Shown here: piece by piece, positions 1 to 5,861 of the stretch
How the letters are laid out: the number at the start of each line of letters is the position of its first letter
Position numbering within the stretch: position 1 is the stretch's first letter
Assembly: GCA_024680835.1 (NCBI GenBank)
Contig: JAILBP010000024.1
Location: 1-7,778, forward strand
DNA length: 7,778 nt
Direction: 5' to 3'
Origin: RGIG6904 sp024680835
Lineage (GTDB): Bacteria; Bacillota; Clostridia; Lachnospirales; Lachnospiraceae
Notes under the pieces: model-generated
Told to the model about the DNA's origin: nothing
What the model saw: only the letters and a program-made list of their open reading frames with translations
Database searches by the model: none
Translations under genes and position numbers: made by a program

Positions 1-834
1 CTGGTCCGGTCTTTGCAAAAGGCTCTTTCTCTCACATACCGACAGGATAACGGAATCCCCATGCCTGTTGTACAAAAACGTCACGTAATCTCCCACAACA
101 GGGCGCTTCTCAGCATCCTCCTCGTAAAAATATCCTTTTAACTTCGCCGGGATCTCCTGCTCCCAGAATTTTATCTTATAGCTGTTTTTATTAACCTCCG
201 ATATTCTGCCGAGCTTTTCAACATGAAGCCACTGGCATGAAAGCTTCAGCGGTTTATAATACGGAAACCCTTCAGTGAATTCCCGCACCTTCTCTTCATC
301 CTCACACTCCTCAAAAAATGACGCTTCGTAAAAATACCCATGTATCTCCTCAAAGCCTTCATTCAGCGGAAATGCCATAAATGCGTCACTGTTTCCGAAT
401 GCGGGATGATGGATGTCAAAATGATCGCAGGTCACAAAGCCATGTTTGGGATAATACTCCGGCTCTCCGCAGATCACAATCCCTTTATACCCGGCTTCTT
501 TGGCTAACGGCAACGTTTCCTTAAGAAGGAGCGAACCGATCCCCGTACTAAAACATGTGGGCTCCACAGCCAGTGGTCCGAAGGTCAAAACCTCATGTTC
601 CCTGTCGCCGTCAACCACCTTTGCTTTGGAATAAAAGATAGCGCCTACTATTTTTCCGTCAAGTTCCGCCACCCGGCTTAACTCCGGTAAATACTCTTTT
701 GCGCAGCGAAGCCTGTTTACCAGATAATGTTCATTACAACCGGGACCGTGTAGGTTCCAAAAAGCGCGCAGGGTCATAAGTTCGGTTGCATAGTAATCTT
801 CCTTGGTTTCTTTTCTGATAATAATATTATTCAA
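1..834 (-). CDS. GNAT acetyltransferase fused to RsgA-like ribosome GTPase (3' end outside window)
   Basis: The visible 278 residues hold two modules in one uninterrupted frame. Residues 1-165 are a YhbS-type GNAT acetyltransferase: the strand LTFGPLAV, a loop ending STGIG at 96-100 where acetyl-CoA pyrophosphate should bind, and the family signature CGEPEYYPKHGF at 122-133. The segment FPYYKPLKLSCQW (190-202) resembles, from memory, the natural C-terminus of stand-alone members. From 207 the frame continues as the N-terminal OB fold of RsgA: LGRISEVNKNSYKI, IPAKLKGYF, VVGDYV, and CERKSLLQRPD at 267-277. RsgA is a circularly permuted GTPase acting in late 30S assembly; its G motifs and zinc site would lie left of base 1 and are unseen. 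The start is TTG, chosen because GGAG sits 8 bases upstream and a TGA lies upstream in frame; the first ATG is codon 20. The GNAT loop lacks the usual Q/R-x-x-G-x-G residue. Both domain calls are strong; GTPase activity is inference. Confidence 0.85.
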   Translation of the reverse strand, partial: MNNIIIRKETKEDYYATELMTLRAFWNLHGPGCNEHYLVNRLRCAKEYLPELSRVAELDGKIVGAIFYSKAKVVDGDREHEVLTFGPLAVEPTCFSTGIGSLLLKETLPLAKEAGYKGIVICGEPEYYPKHGFVTCDHFDIHHPAFGNSDAFMAFPLNEGFEEIHGYFYEASFFEECEDEEKVREFTEGFPYYKPLKLSCQWLHVEKLGRISEVNKNSYKIKFWEQEIPAKLKGYFYEEDAEKRPVVGDYVTFLYNRHGDSVILSVCERKSLLQRPDQ

Positions 835-842
835 TTTTTTGT

Positions 843-849
843 CTCCTTT
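843..849 (-). promoter_or_regulatory. Shine-Dalgarno site fixing the TTG start of the GNAT-RsgA gene
   Basis: AAAGGAG on the minus strand, 8 bases before TTG at 834-832. No ATG or GTG in the frame has comparable support, so this site decides the start. Confidence 0.7.
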
Positions 850-905
850 TTTGATCAACCATTGTGTTCAACTCATGGTATGGAGACCTTGTATAACGGA
901 AAACA

Positions 906-918
906 GCCCGAAAAGGGC
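906..918 (-). other. small GC hairpin GCCC-UUUUC-GGGC followed by UGUUUU
   Basis: A 4-bp hairpin immediately after the terminator U tract. Its 3' arm (909-906) is the same sequence that pairs with CAGCCC in the leader ORF (990-985), so the two pairings exclude each other. It could be a weak second terminator or a switch element; four base pairs are too few to be confident alone. Confidence 0.35.
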
Positions 919-948
919 AAAAGAAAACCGCGACAAAAATGCCACGGT
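919..948 (-). terminator. intrinsic terminator in the leader of the GNAT-RsgA gene
   Basis: ACCGUGGC (948-941), loop AUUUUU, then GUCGCGGU (934-927), a perfect 8-bp stem with two G-U pairs, followed at once by UUUCUUUU (926-919). It lies about 130 bases downstream of the promoter and 85 bases before the TTG start, after the leader ORF stop. A terminator there would abort transcription before the coding region, so it is read as an attenuator and not as the end of an operon. Confidence 0.7.
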
Positions 949-979
949 CTGAATCCCAAAATAATAATACCCTAACGGA

Positions 980-1045
980 TTAAAGGGCTGAAACCGAGGT
1001 CATCATACCATATTCAATTACATTCTCTATTTTCTCCACAAACAT
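980..1045 (-). CDS. 21-residue leader peptide upstream of the GNAT-RsgA gene
   Basis: A short ORF begins MFVEKIEN and ends EYGMMTSVSAL before TAA. AGAGAGG ends 8 bases upstream of its ATG, an excellent Shine-Dalgarno site, and a promoter lies just upstream, so translation is likely. The codons for Thr-Ser-Val-Ser are the RNA segment that pairs with the terminator 5' arm, and the preceding codons pair with RNA just before the coding gene. No amino acid is strongly repeated apart from Met-Met, so a classical biosynthetic attenuator is unlikely; a regulator responding to ribosome stalling or slow translation fits better. Function is inferred from position and RNA pairing, not from recognised homology. 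Confidence 0.65.
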   Translation of the reverse strand: MFVEKIENVIEYGMMTSVSAL

Positions 1046-1087
1046 TATGATTACCTCTCTTTCTTTTAGATTTGTAAAACTAAGGGA

Positions 1088-1117
1088 ACCATATCACAAC
1101 TAAAATATTAAAGTCAA
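1088..1117 (-). promoter_or_regulatory. sigma-A-type promoter for the leader and GNAT-RsgA gene
   Basis: TTGACT (1117-1112), an 18-base A/T-rich spacer, and TATGGT (1093-1088) on the minus strand. Initiation would fall near 1081, placing the leader ORF about 35 bases into the transcript. The -35 box matches consensus at five of six positions and the -10 box at four of six. Confidence 0.6.
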
Positions 1118-1135
1118 TACTTTTTGGATTTTTTT

Positions 1136-1293
1136 TTATAAAACGATCCCAACCGGTGCAAGTTCCCCGTTTTTTGTCGTCTTTTCAAATGCTACACCGA
1201 CTTTTGTTTCATATGGTCCAGGTACTCCTCTGCTTTCCTTTGATCAGATCCACACGTACAAGCGGCATCTATTTTCCTCCCCCATATCTTCAT
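1136..1293 (-). pseudogene. remnant beginning like a tautomerase, with overlapping short frames
   Basis: An ATG at 1268-1266 follows GGGGGAGG (1276-1283) by 7 bases and encodes MPLVRVDLIKGK, the start seen in 4-oxalocrotonate tautomerase-like proteins, where the exposed N-terminal proline is catalytic. The frame reaches TGA at 1211-1209 after 19 codons, whereas family members have roughly 60 to 130 residues. Other frames continue: 1293-1192 encodes 33 residues from an ATG with AGG five bases upstream and includes RKAEEYLDHMKQKSV, and a third frame encodes GPYETKVGVAFEKTTKNGEL and stops at 1138-1136. The simplest reading is a decayed or deleted gene. I do not recognise the tail, and two independent small peptides cannot be excluded. 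Confidence 0.4.
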
Positions 1294-1308
1294 ATTCACC
1301 TATTGTTT

Positions 1309-1440
1309 TTATTCCTCGTTTTTTTGAACTGCTTTCCCCTTAGAAATATAACGCCCCACAAGAATGCTTCCGTACAAAACACATAAGTAGAAATACCAAA
1401 ACACCAATGTTATTGCGGGATATTCCTCATCGGTAGCCAT
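1309..1440 (-). CDS. putative 43-residue single-span membrane protein
   Basis: An ATG ORF of 43 codons starts 10 bases after the stop of the acyltransferase gene. It has an acidic N-terminus (MATDEEYP), one hydrophobic stretch ITLVFWYFYLCVLYGSILVG at residues 10-29, and a basic C-terminal tail (RYISKGKAVQK). Such a pattern is typical of a small bitopic membrane protein with its C-terminus inside by the positive-inside rule. The weak point is initiation: the nearest GGAG is 18 bases upstream, too far, so translation would depend on coupling to the acyltransferase. It may serve as an accessory to that enzyme or be a chance ORF. I recognise no family. Confidence 0.4.
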   Translation of the reverse strand: MATDEEYPAITLVFWYFYLCVLYGSILVGRYISKGKAVQKNEE

Positions 1441-1450
1441 TAGATCAATA

Positions 1451-2560
1451 TTATTTCACTCCCATCAAAAAGCGAAGCACCGGTATTCTATAAGCAATCT
1501 CCATACTTACAAAAGTTGTAACATAAGCAAATACGATCGGTACAAAGTATGCCAAAACAACACTTGTACCAAAAACACTCGAAAAACAATACTGGAACAG
1601 AACGATCCATAAAAAATGAATGCTAAAAAACAAAAATGCTCTTTTGTGTAAGTAGTTCAAAACTTTTCCGGAACAATTCATAGTATGTTTTCCGATCCCC
1701 ATCAGTGCCAGGATCATAAACCATTCCGTAAAAGCCTTGGTTAAAACATTTACAGCTCCATAATCCTGCCCGGACCAGATAAACATATATACATTGGCTA
1801 TGCCCGCCACAAGACCGATGGCCAAAGAAACATATCTGAACTTTTCCGTTTTTTCCAATGCATTATCGTCTGAAAAAATGTAATAACCCGCAAGAAATAC
1901 GTAGAGATATTCAGCAAAGCTCTTTCCACCCACAGACATCATATCGTATAAAAAAGGAAGCGGTATTACAAACAGGCAGATAACCCAAAACGGCATATCA
2001 CCCGATCTGTTCTTCTTAAATAACCGCTTCGACAATTCAATGATACCGATCCCGGCAACCGATATCACGAAAAGGAAATACAAAAACCAAAATTGTCCGA
2101 CTCCAAAGCCTCCATCGAAGCCTGACAGATCCGTCCATTTAGTAAAAAACACTTTGTAATGCGCTATAAAGGTTCCGTTATAACCGCAGTTGGTTTTATC
2201 GCCCATATAGGCCATTATCGGACAGAAAAAAAGTGTGCCGAACACAAACGGGATCAGAAGCCTCTTTATCCTTTCAATAATGAACTGTCCGCAGGTGCGC
2301 TTCTTCAGCGCATACCTCGTACTTATTCCCGCCAACAGAAACATTACAGGCATATAAAAAGGACTGAAAAACACTATAAAACTGCTGATAACTTTATTTG
2401 GATAGAATACGAAGTAGTTCAATTCTCCCCATGTATTAAATGCCTGTGCCGCGTGATAAGGGATCAGTAAAAAGATCACCAGACACCGGATGTTGTCCAT
2501 AAAATGCTTTCTCATATGTCCGTCTCTTAAATTCATAATATCAATTACAGGTAAAACCAT
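1451..2560 (-). CDS. membrane acyltransferase, acyltransferase-3 (OafA/YrhL-like) family
   Basis: The 369-residue product is an integral membrane protein with about ten hydrophobic segments spread over its whole length, the usual size for this family. Such enzymes move acyl groups, often acetyl, from the cytoplasm onto cell-surface glycans or other exported molecules. Family marks include DNIRCLVIFLLIPYHAAQAF near the N-terminus, with the conserved His at residue 36 in the first membrane segment; PFYMPVMFLLAGIS in the second; the basic motif RIKRLLIPFVFG; and QFWFLYFLFV. The first ATG has only a weak CGGAA upstream. Residue 16 (ATG at 2515) matches the usual family start MxKxxxDNxR better, but it too has a poor ribosome site. 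The gene follows the ZmaR-like acetyltransferase gene by 27 bases, so they are probably cotranscribed. The substrate cannot be told. Confidence 0.85.
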   Translation of the reverse strand: MVLPVIDIMNLRDGHMRKHFMDNIRCLVIFLLIPYHAAQAFNTWGELNYFVFYPNKVISSFIVFFSPFYMPVMFLLAGISTRYALKKRTCGQFIIERIKRLLIPFVFGTLFFCPIMAYMGDKTNCGYNGTFIAHYKVFFTKWTDLSGFDGGFGVGQFWFLYFLFVISVAGIGIIELSKRLFKKNRSGDMPFWVICLFVIPLPFLYDMMSVGGKSFAEYLYVFLAGYYIFSDDNALEKTEKFRYVSLAIGLVAGIANVYMFIWSGQDYGAVNVLTKAFTEWFMILALMGIGKHTMNCSGKVLNYLHKRAFLFFSIHFLWIVLFQYCFSSVFGTSVVLAYFVPIVFAYVTTFVSMEIAYRIPVLRFLMGVK

Positions 2561-2587
2561 TTTTGTTTCCGCTTACTTTTCAGAATC

Positions 2588-3376
2588 CTAACTCTCGTAT
2601 TTGTACCACGGATGTGTCCCGACTATTTCAAAGCCCAGGCTTAAAGCAAGTCTCATGGACGCTTCATTTTTTGTATCACATCCCCATACCGGGATCTTCC
2701 CTCTTCGCAACGTTTCTTTTACCATGGCCGCAGCAACGATCCTTCCATACCCTTTTCCCCGATACTCTTCTGCGGTCTCAACTCCTATATCCACGTATTC
2801 ACACGAAACGCCCGAAGAAAAGGCGCATGCAGCCATCCGTCCGTCTTCGATCAGGAAATATCCAAAACCGTTTTTGATAAACGCTTCCTTACTTTGCCAT
2901 GAAAACGTCGGTACGATCCTTCCCCTCATCAGCTCATAGTTTTCCGACGATATGGGTTCAAGCTTTGCCTTCATCGTATTCGATATATCACTCTTTTCAC
3001 CTGCGAATGCAAAAACATACCGCTCACTCCTTGCAACTCCCGGAGATCTCATTATGAGATCCTGCAGTCTGTCATCATTTTCGGTTTGCAGTGCCATACG
3101 CCCCGAATGTCCTTCAGGCGGATCCTGCATCATTTGCATGATCTCCTCAATAAATCCCTGGTTATAATCACCTGTAACATTTGCAAAACCGCAGTAATGC
3201 CATATGAGGGCGACAGTCGGGTTTTCTTCATCATCGACGAGGATCTCTCCTTTTTGAAAGCCCTCTATGATCGATAAAGGATATACCTTCTCTACTGTGA
3301 TGCGGTCTGCAAGATATGCTATTTTACCGAAATCCGTAAGTTTTTTCATGTTAATCAAGCCATTCATTCCGTTCAT
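2588..3376 (-). CDS. GNAT acetyltransferase of the zwittermicin-resistance (ZmaR-like) type
   Basis: The product has up to 262 residues. Residues 1-130 form the less conserved N-terminal half typical of the GNAT_acetyltran family, and 135-262 form the catalytic GNAT domain, with motif A EEYRGKGYG at 203-211 binding acetyl-CoA and the late-domain motif NEASMRLALSLGFEIVG. The founding member acetylates the antibiotic zwittermicin A, but most relatives have unknown substrates and resistance should not be assumed. Start choice is uncertain: the ATGs for residues 1, 4 and 10 all lack a clear Shine-Dalgarno site. Residue 10 (ATG at 3349, MKKLTDFGKIAYL) begins one base after the TAA of a 21-codon ORF in another frame, so initiation by translational coupling is possible. 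Confidence 0.85.
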   Translation of the reverse strand: MNGMNGLINMKKLTDFGKIAYLADRITVEKVYPLSIIEGFQKGEILVDDEENPTVALIWHYCGFANVTGDYNQGFIEEIMQMMQDPPEGHSGRMALQTENDDRLQDLIMRSPGVARSERYVFAFAGEKSDISNTMKAKLEPISSENYELMRGRIVPTFSWQSKEAFIKNGFGYFLIEDGRMAACAFSSGVSCEYVDIGVETAEEYRGKGYGRIVAAAMVKETLRRGKIPVWGCDTKNEASMRLALSLGFEIVGTHPWYKYES

Positions 3377-3495
3377 CTGTTTTATCCAAAAGCTTTAAAT
3401 CCCTCATCCGGATCATACACCGGTTTTTCTGCTTTCCGGCAAAGTTTGTTCTCGATCCGGCATATTGCTTCGATCTGTATGATCCAATGTCATGC
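3377..3495 (-). other. intergenic stretch with possible remnant of the radical SAM gene tail
   Basis: The 119 bases after the amrS stop contain no hairpin followed by T residues. Short peptides in different frames read AEHDIGSYRSKQYAGSRTNF, SNMPDREQTLPESRKTG and RKAEKPVYDPDEGFKAF. As far as I recall, full-length AmrS proteins continue after this point with an NTYCPxCG-type tail, and the middle peptide vaguely resembles that motif, so this may be a frameshifted remnant. A 21-codon ORF starting MIRMRDLKLL ends at 3351 against the third start candidate of the next gene. Evidence is weak. Confidence 0.25.
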
Positions 3496-4344
3496 TCAGC
3501 AATTGCCGGTATATACGTATTCCAGATTTTCACGAGCAACATCTGCCAAATGATAAACCTTCTCCACATCTGTGGCATCGCGATCCTGCATATGAAATCT
3601 CGGGAAAAAGCGGGATATGTGTAAAGGCACTCCTTCTCCGTTAGGATTTTGCAGACCGGACACCCATTTTGAAAGACTGCGCATTTCGTCATCGCTGTCG
3701 TTTTCTCCGGGCACGATCAATGTAGTGAGTTCCACATGGCAGCTTTCCGCCGCTTTTTCGATAAATGAAATAACCTGCCTCATATTGCCGTTAAGCACTC
3801 TGCTGTACCAATCCTCATTAAAGCATTTCAGGTCAATATTCATGGCATCGATATAGGGTGCGATTTCTTCAAGAATCGATAACTCTGCCGTTCCGTTTGT
3901 AACCATAACATTTTTTAACCCGTTATTTTTCGCAAGAGCTGCTGTATCTATCACAAATTCGTAGCCTATCAAGGGCTCGTTATATGTGAATGCAATACCA
4001 ATATTTCCCTTTGCCTTAGTTTTTATCGCAAGATTTACCAGCTCCTCCGGGCTGATGGTATCTGCGGTCCGAGCAAATCTTTTTGCTTCTTCCGACCATG
4101 AAATTTCGTGATTCTGGCAAAACGGACAGCGCAAATTACAGCCGTAACTACCCACGGACAGAATCATGCTCCCGGGACAAAACCTGGCAAGAGGCTTTTT
4201 CTCTATGGGATCCAACGCTAAGGAAGTGATCCGCCCATAATTCGCAGCCTCCACCACGCCGTTTTTTACGGTACGTCCGCCGCAAAACCCAATCTGCCCC
4301 TCTTTTATATCGCAATGTCTAAAACATACGCCGCATTTAGCCAT
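3496..4344 (-). CDS. amrS: AmmeMemoRadiSam system radical SAM enzyme
   Basis: The 282-residue protein carries the radical SAM cluster motif CNLRCPFC at residues 69-76 (C69, C73, C76), which binds a [4Fe-4S] cluster and S-adenosylmethionine. A preceding Cys-rich section, CGVCFRHC plus C21 in IGFCGGR, is characteristic of this subfamily. Further subfamily marks are LDPIEKKPLARFCPG, GIAFTYNEPLIGYEF, VMVTNGT, AMNIDLKCFN and PGEND. The reaction is not established; the family is defined by conserved linkage with AMMECR1 and Memo-like proteins, and this gene lies 26 bases after such a partner. GGGAG nine bases before the ATG supports the start. The protein stops right after EYVYTGNC, whereas members I recall are about 50 residues longer and end in a second Cys motif, so the C-terminus appears truncated. 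Confidence 0.9.
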   Translation of the reverse strand: MAKCGVCFRHCDIKEGQIGFCGGRTVKNGVVEAANYGRITSLALDPIEKKPLARFCPGSMILSVGSYGCNLRCPFCQNHEISWSEEAKRFARTADTISPEELVNLAIKTKAKGNIGIAFTYNEPLIGYEFVIDTAALAKNNGLKNVMVTNGTAELSILEEIAPYIDAMNIDLKCFNEDWYSRVLNGNMRQVISFIEKAAESCHVELTTLIVPGENDSDDEMRSLSKWVSGLQNPNGEGVPLHISRFFPRFHMQDRDATDVEKVYHLADVARENLEYVYTGNC

Positions 4345-4370
4345 AAACTCTTTCTCCCAAAAAACAGGCC

Positions 4371-5756
4371 TTAATAATGTCTTACTACTTCAAAGCGCTC
4401 CAGCTTGTAAGGCTCATTTTCCCTAATTCCGCCTTTTTGGCGAGCGATACGAATTTGATCCTCCACTGTGTCGACACCGTCAAGATTCGGAAGCAACAGC
4501 CCGCGTCGCATACCGTAACTTACCACTACACCATACCGTTTCACATCCAATTCTTCCGGTGAATCGATAGCCTCCAGTTCTCCCAAAATATCGACACTGA
4601 TCTCCAGACCGGAAAGTTCATCTTCGGTAATCGGATCGAATCGCGGATCGTCAGAACAAGCACTGATGGCATTTTTTATAATTTCTTCCGCTATACATCC
4701 TTTTGTTGCCATAATGGTGCCTATGCAACCACGCAGGGCTCCATACTTATGAATGGAGACAAATGCCCCTGCGCGCCTGTTTAGCATTTCCTCGGGCAGT
4801 CCTTCGGGAACCGGAATTTGCTGCCGTCTTAAGACCCACGACTCCACAGAGGCTCTTGCCAGTTTTACATATTCATCGCTTTTTTCAGCTCTTTCCCGGC
4901 ACTCCTGAAGAATTCTGTCACTGTAGGCTTTCAAAAAATGCCGGCCGTCATCTTTTCCGGTAGGATAGAAGGTACAAATTCCATACCCTACTCCCGTTAC
5001 ATCCTGATGGGACAGGGCTTTCGCCTTCACACCCAGTCCATCAAAAGCTCCTGCCATTATTACAAAAGATCTGTGTCCGCATTCGGCAGCCCTGTCGCAA
5101 AAGCTTTCACTGAAATCGAAAAGCTCGCCAAAGGCTCCTCTTCCGCATACATCCATTATTTTTTCATCGTATTCGGGTCCTTCTTTTGCAAAACCGTAGG
5201 GTCCGTAATCCTGTAATTTATGTGAAAGATCACCGCTGGCAATGAAAACCGCAGAGATCCCCGCGTCCTCCACAGCTTTGGCAATCAGCTGCCCCAGCCG
5301 ATAGTGTTCAGCAAAAGGAAGTCCCGACAACCCGATCCGTATAATCTTTCCTTGAGTGTATTTTTTGCGTATAAACCAAAGGGGCACCATAGTACCGTGG
5401 TCAAGTTCCGGATCTTTTTCTCCCAAAACTCCCGCGCCAAGCTCCTCTGCATCCGCAAGCCCACAAATCCGGTTTACCAAATCCTCATCGTAATTCTCGG
5501 AAAAGCTGACATTTGGCGCGCCGAACCTTCCAAATGAACCCGTGGCGCTGCGCCCCGGTGAGATGTGAAAGTAGTCCGCGTACATTACGGAATGCGGGCT
5601 GGTAATAATCAAGGTGTCAGGCGATAGCTTCGCCACTTCATCAGCCACCTTTTCGTATGCTTCTATGGTTTCAAGAATCTGCTTTTCACTTCCGCGCCCG
5701 ATCTCCGGGACTATCATGGGTGGATGGGGAACCATAAATCCTGCTAAAATAGACAT
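4371..5756 (-). CDS. amrA: AmmeMemoRadiSam system protein A: extradiol dioxygenase fold fused to AMMECR1
   Basis: The product has 461 residues and two domains. Residues 1-265 are a class III extradiol dioxygenase (LigB/Memo clan) fold, with candidate metal-site histidines in MVPHPP (H11), TSPHSV (H55), ELDHGTMVP (H120) and ASGDLSH (H179), and E225/H228 in AECGHRS. Residues 285-461 are AMMECR1, shown by GAFVSIHKYGALRGCIG at 330-346, GLEISVDILGELEAI and GLLLPNLDGVDTVEDQI. This fused form is known in Clostridia. A role in a radical SAM-dependent modification has been proposed for the system, but neither reaction nor substrate is established. The start was moved 57 bases into the longest frame (5813) because GGAGGTGA lies four bases before ATG 5756 and the protein then begins MSILAGFMVPHPP, as relatives do. 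The next gene, amrS, follows after 26 bases. Confidence 0.92.
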   Translation of the reverse strand: MSILAGFMVPHPPMIVPEIGRGSEKQILETIEAYEKVADEVAKLSPDTLIITSPHSVMYADYFHISPGRSATGSFGRFGAPNVSFSENYDEDLVNRICGLADAEELGAGVLGEKDPELDHGTMVPLWFIRKKYTQGKIIRIGLSGLPFAEHYRLGQLIAKAVEDAGISAVFIASGDLSHKLQDYGPYGFAKEGPEYDEKIMDVCGRGAFGELFDFSESFCDRAAECGHRSFVIMAGAFDGLGVKAKALSHQDVTGVGYGICTFYPTGKDDGRHFLKAYSDRILQECRERAEKSDEYVKLARASVESWVLRRQQIPVPEGLPEEMLNRRAGAFVSIHKYGALRGCIGTIMATKGCIAEEIIKNAISACSDDPRFDPITEDELSGLEISVDILGELEAIDSPEELDVKRYGVVVSYGMRRGLLLPNLDGVDTVEDQIRIARQKGGIRENEPYKLERFEVVRHY

Positions 5757-5760
5757 TTCA

Positions 5761-5768
5761 TCACCTCC
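5761..5768 (-). promoter_or_regulatory. consensus Shine-Dalgarno site of amrA
   Basis: GGAGGTGA, the full anti-16S complement, ends four bases before ATG 5756-5754. It overrides the upstream in-frame start at 5813, which has no such site. Confidence 0.85.
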
Positions 5769-5861
5769 GATAATCAAATCCTCTTCAAACAGAGTTTCCA
5801 CTTGTAATTTCAACTAAACCCAGACATTTTCCTTCTTTTTCAAAAGCATGATAACGCCACT

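Larger units (their letters stand above)
874..1012 (-). promoter_or_regulatory. structured attenuator leader RNA with nested long-range helices
   Basis: Minus-strand RNA between the leader ORF and the GNAT-RsgA gene. Segments inside the leader ORF pair in nested order with RNA beyond the terminator: AUGGUAUG (1011-1004) with CAUACCAU (882-875), GACCU (1001-997) with AGGUC (889-885), CGG (996-994) with CCG (899-897), and CAGCCC (990-985) with GGGCUG (909-904), 22 base pairs in all. A competing local helix pairs CCUCGGUUU (999-991) with AGACCGUGG (950-942), eight of nine positions, the latter including most of the terminator 5' arm. Mutually exclusive pairings of this kind are the mark of an attenuator. 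It does not match a riboswitch class that I recognise. The helices come from direct reading of complementarity, not from an energy calculation. Confidence 0.6.

Noticed and set aside
831..866. 11-codon ORF starting ATGGTTGATC and overlapping the TTG start
   Set aside because: It has no ribosome site of its own and its second half is the ribosome site of the GNAT-RsgA gene; likely chance.
874..1012. leader RNA as a known riboswitch or T-box, or as the ends of an insertion element
   Set aside because: I see no T-box sequence and no riboswitch core I know, and there is no transposase or clear target duplication. A mobile repeat is not fully excluded.
980..1045. leader ORF as a classical amino-acid biosynthesis attenuator
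   Set aside because: It has no run of a single amino acid and the downstream gene is not biosynthetic, so stalling on general ribosome state is more likely.
1156..1386. 76-codon plus-strand ORF, Phe/Leu rich
   Set aside because: It has no ribosome site and no family features; its composition reflects the A/G-rich minus strand, where better-supported short frames lie.
2159..2470. plus-strand ORF of 103 codons inside the acyltransferase gene
   Set aside because: Antisense shadow: no recognisable motifs, and the minus-strand frame is clearly coding.
3351..3692. minus-strand ORF of 113 codons overlapping the 3' end of amrS
   Set aside because: It overlaps about 200 bases of a well-supported radical SAM frame and has no family motifs. 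Only its last 21 codons are discussed, as a possible coupling ORF.
4763..5537. several plus-strand ORFs inside amrA
   Set aside because: Antisense shadows of a clearly conserved two-domain protein, without ribosome sites.
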